A stretch of 64,000 nucleotides of DNA from Cognatilysobacter xinjiangensis (GCF_014651995.1 NZ_BMXY01000004.1:1-64000), one strand, 5' to 3'. Positions 1 to 9,478 are shown, numbered from the stretch's first letter. Notes: a model not told the origin generated them from the letters alone. Program-made: numbers and translations.

Positions 1-28
1 GAGACGCGCGCGCAGGCGGGACGCTGAG

Positions 29-61
29 AAAAAGCCCGGCCGCGACGCATCGCGGCCGGGC
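29..61 (-). terminator. Rho-independent terminator
   Basis: A perfect 11-bp GC-rich stem (arms 34-44 and 51-61) with a 6-nt loop is flanked at the left by five A residues. Read on the minus strand this is a stem followed by a T run, so it ends transcription of the minus-strand gene at 121-1026. Confidence 0.85.
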
Positions 62-120
62 TTGCGTTCGAAGGTTTCGATGCGACGGGCGCGGCGAATG
101 TCGCGCCGTTCGCATGTCGA

Positions 121-1026
121 TCAGCCCAGCGCGGCCACGCAGTCGACGTCGCGATCGCAGTGCACGAAGTTCACCACGACGCCGTGTGCCTGCAGCACGG
201 CGGCGAGCTGGCGCTGGCGCGCTTCGAAATGCTGGTGCTGGCGGTAGGCCTGCTCGCGGCACTCTTCCGTGGTGCAGTCGAGCCCCACCGCGTAACGCTT
301 CTGCCACGCCGGCGGCGAGAACAGCGCGATGCGCGCTTCGCCGTCCACATAACGGATGAGCGGCTCGGGCGGCGCATCGAGCCAGGCATCCGATTCCGGC
401 GCGAGCAGCGCCGTCTCGATCACCGGCCACAGCGCGCCGAGACCCGCGTGCTCGTACTGCAGCGAGGTCATCGCGGCGAGGTCGTGCACGGTGAGGTAGC
501 GCGCGTGCTCGACCTGCAGGCCGAACATCGACTGCGCCGCGAGCGCGGTGGCCGCGCCGGCCATGCCGCGCTCGAGCAGTTCCTGCTCGAAGAGATCACC
601 GACCGGGCCGACACGCGCCGGGTCGCCGCCCAGCACGATGGGCACCAGCCGCAGCGGGCCCCCCGTCAGGTCGGGCGAGGGCGTGAGGTCGCCCGGCAGG
701 CGATCGTCGTGCGCGCCGAACGCGACGATGCGGCCGCGGCTGCGGCCGGGCGCGCGCGCGGCCAGCGCATCGAGTTCCCCGTGCAGCGGCCAGCCCGGGC
801 GCAGCAGCTCCACGGGGTCGTAGTGCGCGCCCACGGTGACCAGCTCCAGCTCCGCCGCGTCCGGCGCGAACGCGGCGAGGTCGGCGGCGATCAACGAGGC
901 CAGTTCGCCGGCTTCCGCCTGCGCGAGGCGGTCGCGGCGCGGTGCGGACGTGCCGGAGAGTTCCAGCGCGAGGGCGCCCAGCACGTGCACGGCGGTGGCG
1001 TCGTTGTCGGTCGGCGATTCGGTCAT
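121..1026 (-). CDS. Conserved-looking hypothetical protein, 301 aa
   Basis: I do not recognise the family. The 301-aa protein has no signal peptide and no obvious membrane segment, so it is probably cytoplasmic. The N-terminal half is rich in Ala and acidic residues. The C-terminal third has a Cys pair (CTTEEC) followed by a Gln/His/Arg-rich helix (AYRQHQHFEARQRQ) and ends with two more Cys residues (VHCDRDVDC), so metal or disulfide chemistry is possible but unproven. It starts at the first ATG, is divergent from the thiolase gene with about 86 bp between the starts, and is followed by a strong terminator. Coding status rests on length, the terminator and GC-skewed third positions. Confidence 0.75.
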   Translation of the reverse strand: MTESPTDNDATAVHVLGALALELSGTSAPRRDRLAQAEAGELASLIAADLAAFAPDAAELELVTVGAHYDPVELLRPGWPLHGELDALAARAPGRSRGRIVAFGAHDDRLPGDLTPSPDLTGGPLRLVPIVLGGDPARVGPVGDLFEQELLERGMAGAATALAAQSMFGLQVEHARYLTVHDLAAMTSLQYEHAGLGALWPVIETALLAPESDAWLDAPPEPLIRYVDGEARIALFSPPAWQKRYAVGLDCTTEECREQAYRQHQHFEARQRQLAAVLQAHGVVVNFVHCDRDVDCVAALG

Positions 1027-1112
1027 CAGTACGCTGGCGTTTGGTGGCGCTACACTCGCCGCATCATACCGACGGCCTTCGACGGGCCGTGTCGTCGTCC
1101 ATGAGGTCCGCC

Positions 1113-2390
1113 ATGCAGCTGCATCGTCCCGTCGCCGTGCTCGGCGGCGTCCGCATCCCGTTCTGCCGCCAAAACACCGCCTATGCCGACGTCGGCAACC
1201 TGGGCCTGTCGGTCCGCGCGCTGGGCGCGCTGGTCGAGAAGTACGGCCTGCAGGGCCAGCGCCTGGGCGAGGTGGCGATGGGCGCGGTGATCAAGCACTC
1301 GTCCGACTGGAACCTCGGCCGCGAGGCCACGCTGTCCTCCGGCCTGTCGCCGCTGACGCCGGGCATCACGATGCAGCGCGCCTGCGGCACCTCGCTCGAC
1401 ACCATCGTGCACATCGCCAACAAAATCGCGCTCGGGCAGATCGACTCGGGCGTGGGCGGCGGCTCGGACACCACCTCCGACGTGCCGATCGTCTACGGCG
1501 CGAAGCTGCGCGGCCGCCTGCTGAAGATGGCCGCGGCGAAGACGCCGGGCGAGAAGCTGCGTGCGTTCGCCGGTTTCTCGCCGCGCGAGCTCAAGCCCGA
1601 TTTCCCCGGCGTGGCCGAGCCGCGCACCGGCAAGTCGATGGGCCAGCACTGCGAGGACATGGCGAAGGAATGGGGCATTCCGCGCGAGGCGCAGGACCAG
1701 CTCGCCTACGAGTCGCACCAGAAGCTCGCCGCCGCCTACGAGCGCGGCTTCTTCGACGACCTCGTCGTGCCGTTCCGTGGCGTTTCGCGCGACAACATCA
1801 TGCGCCCGGACACCACGATGGCGAAGCTGGCCTCGCTCAAGCCGGCATTCGACCGCACGAGCGGGCGTGGCACGCTCACCGCCGGCAATTCCACGCCGCT
1901 CACCGACGGTGCGTCGGCCTGCCTGCTGTCCTCGGCGGACTGGGCGGCGTCACGCGGCATCGAGCCGCTGGCCTGGCTGCGCGACGCGCACGTGGCGGCC
2001 GTGGATTTCGTCGCCGGCGAAGGCCTGCTGATGGCACCGACGATCGCGGTGGCCGAGATGCTCGCGCGCAACAACCTTTCGCTGCAGGACTTCGACTTCT
2101 ACGAGCTGCACGAAGCCTTCGCCGCCCAGGTGCTGTGCACGCTTCGCGCCTGGGAGAGCGAGGCGTACTGCCGCACGCGCCTGGGGCTGCAAGGCGCAAT
2201 GGGCGCGATCGATCCGGCGAAGATCAATCCCAACGGCTCGTCGCTGGCCACCGGCCATCCGTTCGCCGCCACCGGCGCGCGCATCGTCGCCACCGCGGCG
2301 AAGGAACTCGCCCAGCGCGGCGGCGGCCGCTGCCTGATCTCGATCTGCACGGCGGGCGGCATGGGCGTGGTGGCGATCCTGGAGCGCTGA
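1113..2390 (+). CDS. fadI: Acetyl-CoA C-acyltransferase (thiolase), FadI-like
   Basis: Thiolase of about 425 aa that cleaves 3-ketoacyl-CoA to acetyl-CoA and a shortened acyl-CoA in fatty-acid beta-oxidation, or condenses in reverse. The nucleophilic Cys lies in QRACGTSLDT (residue 91). The family signatures NSTPLTDGAS and GHPFAATGAR (catalytic His) and the C-terminal CTAGGMG with the acid/base Cys are all present. Length and the FDRTSGRGTLTAGNSTPLTDG block resemble FadI and the trifunctional-enzyme beta subunit more than short-chain AtoB. No fadJ/hydratase-dehydrogenase partner lies next to it, so the pathway is inferred. An in-frame ATG at 1101 is an alternative start; 1113 was chosen because MQLHRPVAVLGG matches the usual N-terminus. 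Confidence 0.9.
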   Translation: MQLHRPVAVLGGVRIPFCRQNTAYADVGNLGLSVRALGALVEKYGLQGQRLGEVAMGAVIKHSSDWNLGREATLSSGLSPLTPGITMQRACGTSLDTIVHIANKIALGQIDSGVGGGSDTTSDVPIVYGAKLRGRLLKMAAAKTPGEKLRAFAGFSPRELKPDFPGVAEPRTGKSMGQHCEDMAKEWGIPREAQDQLAYESHQKLAAAYERGFFDDLVVPFRGVSRDNIMRPDTTMAKLASLKPAFDRTSGRGTLTAGNSTPLTDGASACLLSSADWAASRGIEPLAWLRDAHVAAVDFVAGEGLLMAPTIAVAEMLARNNLSLQDFDFYELHEAFAAQVLCTLRAWESEAYCRTRLGLQGAMGAIDPAKINPNGSSLATGHPFAATGARIVATAAKELAQRGGGRCLISICTAGGMGVVAILER

Positions 2391-2474
2391 TCGCGGCCGG
2401 TGCGGAGCCGGCGGTAACCCCGTTACCGTCGCCGGGTCGTTGAACCTCGACGACACGTCCACCCGGAGCCGCAC

Positions 2475-3449
2475 ATGAGCCGTCGTCCTACCGTTCCTCT
2501 CGCGGCCGCGCTCGCGGTCGCATTGCTCGCCGGGGCATGCTCGAAGGAGCAGGCCGCCGATGGCGGGACCGCCTCGCAGGCGGAGGTCGAAAGCCGTGCG
2601 GCAGTCGCCGCCGCCGATGCCGCCCCGGCTGCGCCACGCGCCGCCGCCGAGCCTGCCGTCAGCGGCCCTGGCGTCGGCGCCGACGCGATGGGTTCCGCCG
2701 CGATGACGCAGCCGTCCGGCACGCGCCGCTTCGTGCGCACCGCGCAGGTCGACTGCCAGGTGGCGGACGTGCAGCGCAGCACCGTGCGCATCGAGGATCT
2801 CGCCGCGCGCTTCGGCGGTTTCGTGACGCGCAGCGAGGTCACGGCCGACGTGCGGCGTACCGAACGCCGCCCGATCGGCAATGCGCGCCTCGTCGAACTC
2901 AGCACCTACGTCACCCGCGGCGAGCTGCAGGTGCGCGTGCCCAGCGACCGCGCGCAGGCCTTCCTGCGTGCGATCGCGTCGGAGATGGAGTTCCTCGACC
3001 GCCGCCGTTACGAAGCGGTGGACGCGCAGTTCGAACTGCTGCGACGCGAACTCGCGCGCCTGCGCCATGATCGCGCGCAGTCCGCGCTGGGCGACGTCGC
3101 GCAGGACGGCAGGCCCGCTGTCCGCGCCGACGTCATCGATCGTCGTGCGGCGCAGCAGGCCGCCCGCGATGAAGCGGTCGTCGAACAGCGCGGCTTCGAG
3201 GACCGCGTCGAATTCGCGACGCTCGACATCACCATGCGCCAGCCCGAGCGCGTGCGTCGCGCCGAGCGCCCGGACGTGGACGCGGTGCTGCGCCACGAAG
3301 GCCCGGGTTTCGTTTCGCGGGTCGGCGGCGCGCTCGCGGACGGGTGGCGCGGTGTGCTGGAACTCGTGCTGATCGCGATCACGATCTGGCCGCTGTGGCT
3401 TGCGGCGGCGATCGTCGTGATCGTCGTGCGTCGCCTGCGTCGGCGCTGA
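2475..3449 (+). CDS. DUF4349-type lipoprotein
   Basis: Envelope lipoprotein of 324 aa. The N-terminal signal ends in a lipobox (LAGAC, Cys about residue 22), followed by an Ala-rich linker. A domain beginning RFVRTAQVDCQVADVQ and containing GGFVTRSEV matches the pattern of DUF4349, and a coiled stretch between about residues 170 and 240 fits too. A C-terminal membrane helix (LELVLIAITIWPLWLAAAIVVIVV) ends in a basic RRLRRR tail. The function is unknown. The protein would be tethered at both ends, which is typical for this family. The start ATG follows CCCGGAGCCGCAC. Confidence 0.85.
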   Translation: MSRRPTVPLAAALAVALLAGACSKEQAADGGTASQAEVESRAAVAAADAAPAAPRAAAEPAVSGPGVGADAMGSAAMTQPSGTRRFVRTAQVDCQVADVQRSTVRIEDLAARFGGFVTRSEVTADVRRTERRPIGNARLVELSTYVTRGELQVRVPSDRAQAFLRAIASEMEFLDRRRYEAVDAQFELLRRELARLRHDRAQSALGDVAQDGRPAVRADVIDRRAAQQAARDEAVVEQRGFEDRVEFATLDITMRQPERVRRAERPDVDAVLRHEGPGFVSRVGGALADGWRGVLELVLIAITIWPLWLAAAIVVIVVRRLRRR

Positions 3450-3497
3450 AACGAGGCCTGCGCCGCCCGGAGGCGACGCAGGCACCCTCCCTCACAC

Positions 3498-4730
3498 TCA
3501 TTGCAGGCGCGTCGGCCCCCGGCCGTCGCGCAGCTCGTAATCGCGCGGCAGGCGCGTCGCGTCGACGGGCAGGTCGAGCGGCTCCTCGCCGCGCGCGCTG
3601 CGCAGGGCATTGGCATAGGCGACGCGCGCGGCGGCGTCCTCGCCATTGGCGGCGTGGCCGTGGCCGAGCAGCTCCCATGCCTCGGGGCCCGCGCCGCGCG
3701 CGATCGCGCGGCGCAGCGTGGCGTCGGCGCCGGTCCAGTCGCCATGCGCGTGCTGCAGCCGCGCGTGGCTCAGCAGCAGGCCCGGGCTGTCGGGATGCTG
3801 CGCGAGCCAGCGCTCGCTGCGCGCAAGGCGCTCGTCGAGCCGGCCCACCGGCAGCCGGCCGTACTGCGCGGCCAGCGACTCGTCCCAGTTCGCTTCCAGC
3901 GCCTGCTCGATCGCCTGTGCCGCAGCATCGTCCCAGTGCAGCACGGCGGCGCGCTCCGCATAGGCGGCGGCGACGGCGGGATCGCGGCGCAGCGTCGCCG
4001 GCATTGCGTCCCACTGCGCGGCCAGCGCGTTGCCGTCGCGCGCATGGGCGAGCGCGCCACGCGCCCAGCGGGCTTCCAGGCGCGGCAGGTCGGCGGCGGG
4101 CACGGCATCGTGCTTGCGCAGCGCGCCGAGCATTCCGTAGGCCTCGTCGTAATGGCCGATCTCGGCCAACGCCTGTGCGCGCAGCGCGAGTCCGCGCGGC
4201 GGCAGCGGCTGTGCGGCTTGCATCTCGAGTGCGACCAGCGCGTCGGTCGGGCGGCCCTGCGCGAGCGCGAGCTCGGCCTGGCCGATCGCGCGCAATGCCG
4301 GATGCGTGGCCGACAGCGCATCCAGATGCTGCACGGCCACCGAGGTCTCGCCGCGCGCCGCGGCGGCGCGTGCCGCGTGCAGGCGGGCGATGGCGACCGA
4401 ATCCGGATCGCGGGTGGCGGCGAGCGTGCGCTCGGCGCGCTCCCAGCGGCCCAGGTGCAGGTCCTCCAGCGCAGAGTTCAGTCGCGAGCGCTCGTTGCGC
4501 TCGCGGCGACGGCGCAGCGCCGAGCCGGGCGCTGCGAACAGCTTCAGCAGCAGCCACAGGCCGGCGAATACGGCCAGGCCGATGGCGAGTGCGCGCGGTA
4601 CGGTGGTGGTGTAGTCGAGGCCGCCGTAGCGCAGCAGCACCAGCCCGGGTTCGGGCAGGAGCACCTGGGCGGCGAGGGCGACGGCGAGCACGACGACCGT
4701 CCAGATCAGCAGGCTGCGTACGAAGGCCAT
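3498..4730 (-). CDS. hemY: HemY-family membrane TPR protein
   Basis: Inner-membrane protein of 410 aa belonging to the proteobacterial HemY family, which is genetically linked to tetrapyrrole synthesis although its biochemical role is unsettled. Two N-terminal hydrophobic helices (about residues 6-25 and 45-65) are followed by an Ala/Leu-rich run of TPR-like helices to the C-terminus. The gene lies 71 bp downstream of hemD on the same strand, the usual hemD-(hemX)-hemY order, but hemX is missing between them. It is not the unrelated Gram-positive protoporphyrinogen oxidase also called HemY. Confidence 0.9.
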   Translation of the reverse strand: MAFVRSLLIWTVVVLAVALAAQVLLPEPGLVLLRYGGLDYTTTVPRALAIGLAVFAGLWLLLKLFAAPGSALRRRRERNERSRLNSALEDLHLGRWERAERTLAATRDPDSVAIARLHAARAAAARGETSVAVQHLDALSATHPALRAIGQAELALAQGRPTDALVALEMQAAQPLPPRGLALRAQALAEIGHYDEAYGMLGALRKHDAVPAADLPRLEARWARGALAHARDGNALAAQWDAMPATLRRDPAVAAAYAERAAVLHWDDAAAQAIEQALEANWDESLAAQYGRLPVGRLDERLARSERWLAQHPDSPGLLLSHARLQHAHGDWTGADATLRRAIARGAGPEAWELLGHGHAANGEDAAARVAYANALRSARGEEPLDLPVDATRLPRDYELRDGRGPTRLQ

Positions 4731-4801
4731 GATGGATTTCCCGAGACGGCGGACCCCGCGAGTCTCGGCAGCGGCCGCGGGACGCGCCGTGAAAAGCCGC
4801 T

Positions 4802-5560
4802 TCAGCCCGGCGCGCGGTTCAGCGCGGCGACAAGTTGCGACGGTCGCGGCCCGTCGGCGCGCAGCACGTCGGCGAAACCCAGGCGCCTGGCGTGCTCGAC
4901 CAGGCGATCGCTCGCCGCCAGCACGCGCGCCTGCCGCAGCCGCGCGAGGTCGGCGGGCTCGAGTTGCGCGACGGCGAGGTCCAGCGCCTCGCCGCTGGTG
5001 AGCGCGAGCGCCAGCCGCCCCTGCGCGCCGCGCAGCGCGCGCAGCCCGGTGCGTGGCAGGCCGCAGGGCTCGCGGCTGTAGATGTCGGCGCGCAGCACCT
5101 GCGCACCGCGCGCGCGCAGCGCCGGCGCGATGCGGTCCCGTCCGCCCGGCGCGCTCACCAGCCCGATGCGCTGGTCGGTCACGTCCGAAAGCCGCGGCAG
5201 GTTCAGCACGCCCTCGCTGTCCATGCGCGCGGGCGCCTCCACGTGATCGACGCCGGCGCGGCGCAGCGCGCGCCGCGTGCCGTCGCCGATCGCGATCGCG
5301 GGCAGGTCGTCGGGCAGGGGTTCGAGCGCGCGCGCCGCGGCCACCGCGTTGGGGCTGGTGAACAGCACGACGTCGCAGCCCAGCGCCTCGCGCAGCGCGT
5401 CGCGCGAGGCCGTGTCCTCATGTACGCGGATGCGCAGCGGCGACAGCGCGATCACCGCATGCCCCGCACGCCGCGCGACGTCGCGCAGGCGCTGGTGCTG
5501 ACCGCGCGGGCGCAGCGAGATCACGTACCATCGCGGGCCCGTCGACAGGGAGTCGTGCAT
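4802..5560 (-). CDS. hemD: Uroporphyrinogen-III synthase
   Basis: Converts hydroxymethylbilane to uroporphyrinogen III, the cyclising step that leads to heme, siroheme and cobalamin. The protein is about 252 aa, normal for HemD, with two Rossmann-like halves. Visible signatures include VVLFTSPNAVAAAR in the first half and LVSAPGGRD and LALTSGEALD in the second. The ATG at 5560 (MHDSLSTGPRWYVISLRP) is preferred to the in-frame ATG at 5629, because the longer version would run into the divergent thioesterase gene at 5594. Only 33 bp separate the two divergent starts. hemY follows; hemC is not in the window. Confidence 0.9.
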   Translation of the reverse strand: MHDSLSTGPRWYVISLRPRGQHQRLRDVARRAGHAVIALSPLRIRVHEDTASRDALREALGCDVVLFTSPNAVAAARALEPLPDDLPAIAIGDGTRRALRRAGVDHVEAPARMDSEGVLNLPRLSDVTDQRIGLVSAPGGRDRIAPALRARGAQVLRADIYSREPCGLPRTGLRALRGAQGRLALALTSGEALDLAVAQLEPADLARLRQARVLAASDRLVEHARRLGFADVLRADGPRPSQLVAALNRAPG

Positions 5561-5593
5561 GCCGCGCAGCTTCGCATACCGCACGGTGTCGCC

Positions 5594-6058
5594 ATGAGCG
5601 GCGACGCGCTCGCGCACCTCGATGCGCACTACCAGGGCATGCCGCCGGTGCGTGCGCTGGGCCTGTCGATCGCGGGCTTCGACGGCGAGCGCCTGCGCCT
5701 GCGCGCGCCGCTCGCACTCAACGTCAACGACAAGGGCTGCGCGTTCGGCGGCTCGCTGGCCTCGCTGATGACGCTGGCCTGCTGGGGCCGCGTGTGGCTC
5801 GCGGTCGAGGCGGCCGGGCTGGACTGCGACATCTACGTCGCCGACAGCCGCATCCGCTACCTCGCGCCGCTCTACGACGACCTCGAGGCCGAGGCGGTCG
5901 CCGCGCCCGAGGCATCCTGGGACGATTTCCTCGACGCGATCCGCCAGAAGGGCCGCGGCCGCATCGAGCTCGTCGCGCGCGTGGACCTGCCCGACGGCCG
6001 CGCGGCCACCACCTTCGAGGCGCGCTTCGCGGCGATCGCCCGCCCGCCGGCCGGCTGA
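5594..6058 (+). CDS. Hot-dog-fold thioesterase (YiiD C-terminal type)
   Basis: A 154-aa protein with the hot-dog thioesterase pattern. The block NDKGCAFGGSLASLMTLACWG supplies the long central helix, and IYVADSRIRYLAPLYDDLEAEA gives the following strands. It resembles the C-terminal thioesterase domain of E. coli YiiD. Proteins of this family hydrolyse acyl-CoA or acyl-ACP; the substrate here is unknown. It is divergent from hemD with only 33 bp between starts, so the promoters must overlap the opposing coding ends. Confidence 0.8.
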   Translation: MSGDALAHLDAHYQGMPPVRALGLSIAGFDGERLRLRAPLALNVNDKGCAFGGSLASLMTLACWGRVWLAVEAAGLDCDIYVADSRIRYLAPLYDDLEAEAVAAPEASWDDFLDAIRQKGRGRIELVARVDLPDGRAATTFEARFAAIARPPAG

Positions 6059-6139
6059 ACCGTTCGCCGGGCTGCGACGCCGTCCGCTGGGCGCGGCGCG
6101 CGCGCCGGCCTACGATCGGCGCACCAAGGGGAGACCGCC

Positions 6140-6556
6140 ATGCACCGCCTGCTTCGCCGCCTGCCGTTCGCGCTGCTGCTGTTCGTCGGCCTGGCCGTCG
6201 CCGGCCCCGCCCAGCGGGCGCTGCCCGCCGCCCAGGACGGCTGGGCCGCCGCCATCCGCTGGGGCAACTTCGAAGGCGCGGTCAACCTGCTCGACCCCGA
6301 GCGACGCGCCGAGCAGGCGCCGGGCTCGATCGAGGCCGAGCGCTACCGCCAGGTGCAGATCTCGTCCTACCGCGACCTCGGCGCCACCGTCGACTACAAG
6401 GCCGGCACCGCGGTGCGCGACGTCGAGATCGGCGTGATCAACCGCAACACGCTGGCCGAACGCACCGTGCGCTACCGCGAGGTCTGGCGCTGGGACCCGA
6501 AGGCCAAGGCCTGGTGGATCACCAGCGGGCTGCCGGATCTATGGGGCGGGCGCTGA
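6140..6556 (+). CDS. Exported hypothetical protein, 138 aa
   Basis: Small protein with a Sec-type signal (MHRLLRRLPFALLLFVGLAVAG, cleavage probably near residue 22-30). The body is an alpha+beta domain ending in a Trp-rich segment (REVWRWDPKAKAWWITSG), which looks like a small NTF2- or cystatin-like fold, but I do not recognise a named family. A strong Shine-Dalgarno (AAGGGGAGA) lies 5-6 nt before the ATG, supporting the start. Confidence 0.75.
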   Translation: MHRLLRRLPFALLLFVGLAVAGPAQRALPAAQDGWAAAIRWGNFEGAVNLLDPERRAEQAPGSIEAERYRQVQISSYRDLGATVDYKAGTAVRDVEIGVINRNTLAERTVRYREVWRWDPKAKAWWITSGLPDLWGGR

Positions 6557-6608
6557 GCCGCGGCCGCGCCATGCGACAATCCGCGCCCCGTAACGTGGGC
6601 GATCGTCC

Positions 6609-7046
6609 GTGACCTTCCAGGAACTCCTCGATTTCGCAGGCCGACACCAGATGCTCGCCATCGGTTTCGTCGGCCTGAGCCTCGCGCTCGTCTATACCGA
6701 GATCGCGCGCCTGTTCCGCCCCTACAAGGCGCTGACCCCGCCGCAGCTCACCGCGCTGGTCAACCGCGAGGATGCGCTGGTCGTCGACCTTTCGGCCACG
6801 GGCGACTTCGAGAAGGGCCACATCGCCGGCAGCCGCAACGTGCAGGCCAGCGCCTTCGGCCCCGAGCACAAGCTGCTCGCGGGCGCCAAGGAGCGCCCGG
6901 TGGTGCTGGTCTGCCGCAGCGGACAGGCCTCGGCCGCGCCGGCCGGCAAGCTGCGCAAGGCCGGCTTCCAGAACGTGTACTGGCTGGACGGCGGCGTCGC
7001 CGCCTGGCAGCAGGCGGGCCTGCCGCTGGTGAAGGGCCGCGCCTGA
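6609..7046 (+). CDS. Rhodanese-like domain protein (YibN type)
   Basis: Membrane-anchored single-domain rhodanese of 145 aa. One N-terminal helix ([21 protein letters not shown]) is followed by a rhodanese domain whose active-site loop is VCRSGQAS, with the Cys nucleophile that carries persulfide. The start codon is GTG. It sits directly upstream of secB and gpsA, the same neighbourhood as E. coli yibN-grxC-secB-gpsA but without grxC. Its sulfur-transfer substrate is not known. Confidence 0.88.
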   Translation: MTFQELLDFAGRHQMLAIGFVGLSLALVYTEIARLFRPYKALTPPQLTALVNREDALVVDLSATGDFEKGHIAGSRNVQASAFGPEHKLLAGAKERPVVLVCRSGQASAAPAGKLRKAGFQNVYWLDGGVAAWQQAGLPLVKGRA

Positions 7047-7122
7047 GCGCCCGGCGTCCGGCAAAACCGGGCGTGCCATAATCCCGCCCCTTTCGCATCG
7101 ACATCCGCGCCGGAGCGCAGCC

Positions 7123-7638
7123 ATGACCGAAGAGATCCAGAACGACGCCGTCCTCGGCGCCACCGACGACAATGCCGCCACCGGCCCGTCCTTCACCGTC
7201 GAGAAGATCTACGTCAAGGACGTCTCGTTCGAGGTTCCGGGCGCCCCGGCGGTGTTCAACGAGCAGGCCCAGCCGCAGCTCTCGATGAACCTCAACCAGC
7301 AGGTCACGCGCCTGAACGACGCGGCCTTCGAGGTCGTGCTCGGCATCACCCTGACCTGCACCGCCGACGACAAGCCGATGTACCTGGCCGAGGTGAAGCA
7401 GGCCGGCGTGTTCGGCCTGGCCGGCTTCGACGCGCAGACGCTCGACGCCGTGCTCGGCACGCACTGCCCGAACGTGCTGTACCCGTACGCGCGCCAGCTG
7501 ATCTCCGACCTGATCCAGGCCGGCGGCTTCCCGCCGTTCCTGCTGCAGCCGCTGAACTTCGAGGCGCTGTACGCCGAAGGCCTGCGCCAGCGCGCCACGC
7601 AGGGCCTGGAGTCCTCCGAGGCCGTCGGCAACGCCTGA
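7123..7638 (+). CDS. secB: Protein-export chaperone SecB
   Basis: Cytosolic tetrameric chaperone that holds preproteins unfolded and delivers them to SecA. At 171 aa it is of normal length with a slightly extended acidic N-terminus. The SecB core is clear: [21 protein letters not shown]-type strand, [28 protein letters not shown], and the conserved [32 protein letters not shown] segment (here read as ordered blocks). The SD region is GCCGGAGCGCAGCC. The next gene, gpsA, starts 6 nt after the stop, so the two are probably co-transcribed. Confidence 0.97.
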   Translation: MTEEIQNDAVLGATDDNAATGPSFTVEKIYVKDVSFEVPGAPAVFNEQAQPQLSMNLNQQVTRLNDAAFEVVLGITLTCTADDKPMYLAEVKQAGVFGLAGFDAQTLDAVLGTHCPNVLYPYARQLISDLIQAGGFPPFLLQPLNFEALYAEGLRQRATQGLESSEAVGNA

Positions 7639-7644
7639 TCCGGG

Positions 7645-8700
7645 ATGACCGGAAACGACGTGGACATGGCTGATACCGCGCGCGCCGTCCGGCGCGTCGC
7701 GGTACTCGGCTCGGGCTCCTGGGGCACCGCGCTGGCCGCGCTGATCGCGCGCAACGGCGAGGACACCGTGCTCTGGGGCCGCGACGCCGCGGTGGTGCAG
7801 GCGATCGACACCGCGCACGAGAACCCGCGCTACCTGCCCGGGATCCCGCTGCCGGACACGCTCGCCGCCACCACCGACCTCGCCGCCGCGCTCGCCGACG
7901 CCGACCTGGTGCTGGTGGTCGTGCCCTCACATGCCTTCGCCGAGACGCTGCGCGCGCTCGCGCCGCATCGCCCGGCCGACGCCGGCGTGGCCTGGGCGAC
8001 CAAGGGCTTCGAGCCCGGTAGCGGCCGCTTCCTGCACGAGGTGGCTGCCGAGGTGCTGGGCGAGGGCGTGCCGCTCGCGGTCGTCACCGGCCCGTCCTTC
8101 GCCAAGGAAGTCGCGCAGGGCCTGCCGACCGCGCTCACCGTGCATTCGGACGACGCCGGCTTCGCCAAGACGGTCGCCGAGGCGCTGCACGGCCCGGCGT
8201 TCCGTGCCTACACCGGCGACGACATGCTCGGCGCCGAGCTGGGCGGCGCGATGAAGAACGTGCTCGCGGTGGCCACCGGCGTCGCCGACGGCATGCAGCT
8301 CGGCCTCAACGCACGCGCGGGCCTGATCACCCGCGGGCTCAACGAGATGCTGCGCCTGAACCAGGCGCTGGGCGGCAAGGCCGAGACGCTGATGGGCCTC
8401 GCCGGCCTCGGCGACCTGGTGCTGACCTGCACCGGCGACCTCTCGCGCAACCGCCGCCTGGGCCTCGCGCTCGGCCGCGGGCAGTCGATCGCCGACGCGG
8501 TGCGCGAGATCGGGCAGGTGGTCGAGTCGGTGCAGACCGCCGACGAGGTGATGCGCCAGGCCGAGCGGGCCGGCGTCGAGCTGCCCATCTCCGAGGCCGT
8601 GCGCGCGGTACTGCACGGGCGGATGACCCCGGCCGACGGCCTGCGCCGGCTGCTCGCGCGCGAGCAGAAGCCCGAGTACCCGGACGAGCTGTTCGGCTGA
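7645..8700 (+). CDS. gpsA: Glycerol-3-phosphate dehydrogenase [NAD(P)+]
   Basis: Reduces dihydroxyacetone phosphate to sn-glycerol-3-phosphate for phospholipid synthesis. The 351-aa protein has the N-terminal Rossmann motif [10 protein letters not shown], the GPSFAKEV block, the catalytic Lys in [11 protein letters not shown], and the substrate loop [16 protein letters not shown]. It starts 6 nt after secB. An in-frame ATG at 7666 ([10 protein letters not shown]) would give a protein 7 residues shorter and is equally plausible, as neither start has a strong SD. The unit ends in a terminator at 8721. Confidence 0.97.
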   Translation: MTGNDVDMADTARAVRRVAVLGSGSWGTALAALIARNGEDTVLWGRDAAVVQAIDTAHENPRYLPGIPLPDTLAATTDLAAALADADLVLVVVPSHAFAETLRALAPHRPADAGVAWATKGFEPGSGRFLHEVAAEVLGEGVPLAVVTGPSFAKEVAQGLPTALTVHSDDAGFAKTVAEALHGPAFRAYTGDDMLGAELGGAMKNVLAVATGVADGMQLGLNARAGLITRGLNEMLRLNQALGGKAETLMGLAGLGDLVLTCTGDLSRNRRLGLALGRGQSIADAVREIGQVVESVQTADEVMRQAERAGVELPISEAVRAVLHGRMTPADGLRRLLAREQKPEYPDELFG

Positions 8701-8720
8701 CGCCGCGCAGCTTCGCCAAC

Positions 8721-8749
8721 AAAAAAGCCCGGCCGGAGCCGGGCTTTTT
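8721..8749. terminator. Bidirectional intrinsic terminator
   Basis: A 7-bp stem GCCCGGC/GCCGGGC with a CGGA loop (8727-8744), flanked by six A residues on the left and five T residues on the right, works in both directions between the convergent gpsA and the first Ax21-like gene. The same stem-loop recurs at 9479-9504. Confidence 0.9.
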
Positions 8750-8768
8750 CTTTATGCGCTGACCGAGA

Positions 8769-9392
8769 TCAGAAGCTGGCGCGGACGCCGACCATGTAGC
8801 GGGTGTCTTCGTTGCTCGACACCAGCTCGCCGTGCTCGATTTCGGCGGTGATACCCCAGGTCGGGTTGAACTTGTACTGCGCGCCGATCACGCCGGTGAA
8901 CGTCTCGTCGAAGTCGCCGCCGCCGTAGTAGTTGACCTTCAGCAGGCCTTCCAGCGCGTCGTTGAACTGACCGCGGACGCCGAGCGCGGCGCGGCCGCCC
9001 TTGATGTCGTCGCCGATCTTGCCGTAGCCGCTGACGTCGAGGTCCGCATCGAGGCGCGCGTACGCCAGCTCGGCGATGAAGTCGACGCGGTCGGACATCG
9101 ACTGGTGGTAGCCCAGGCCGAGTTCGTACTGGGTCAGGTCGAGGTCGGCGGTGACGCCCGGGGCGAGGCCGAAGTCCTCGGAGGCGCGCGAGACGCCGCC
9201 GAACACGTTCACGCCCGAGCCGAGGTCGTACGAGCCACGGATGAAGCCGCCGTCGGCTTCCGGGTTGTCGAGGAGGTCGTCTTCGACGTGCAGCTTGTTC
9301 CAGCCGCCCTCGACGTAGGTGTAGGACAGCGGTGCAGCGGAGGCGGCGAACGGAGCGAGCGCCAGCGCCAGCGCGAGAATCTTGGTCTTCAT
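8769..9392 (-). CDS. Ax21-family outer-membrane beta-barrel protein (paralogue 1)
   Basis: Exported beta-barrel protein of 207 aa. The signal peptide [20 protein letters not shown] probably has its cleavage site after ASA. It is followed by alternating amphipathic strands, the Ax21-like opening LSYTYVEGGW, the KFNPTWG strand near the end, and a C-terminal Phe (VGVRASF) as expected for Bam-dependent barrels. The family is abundant in xanthomonad outer membranes and vesicles. The first in-frame Met is further upstream, but the start at 9392 places the signal peptide correctly. It is a tandem paralogue of the next gene, each with its own terminator. Confidence 0.88.
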   Translation of the reverse strand: MKTKILALALALAPFAASAAPLSYTYVEGGWNKLHVEDDLLDNPEADGGFIRGSYDLGSGVNVFGGVSRASEDFGLAPGVTADLDLTQYELGLGYHQSMSDRVDFIAELAYARLDADLDVSGYGKIGDDIKGGRAALGVRGQFNDALEGLLKVNYYGGGDFDETFTGVIGAQYKFNPTWGITAEIEHGELVSSNEDTRYMVGVRASF

Positions 9393-9478
9393 GTAAGTCC
9401 CTGTTCTTGTTGAAATTCGCTGCGGCTCAGTTCCGCCGCAGAACGTAATTTTAACAGGGCCGTCACATTGCACATAAG

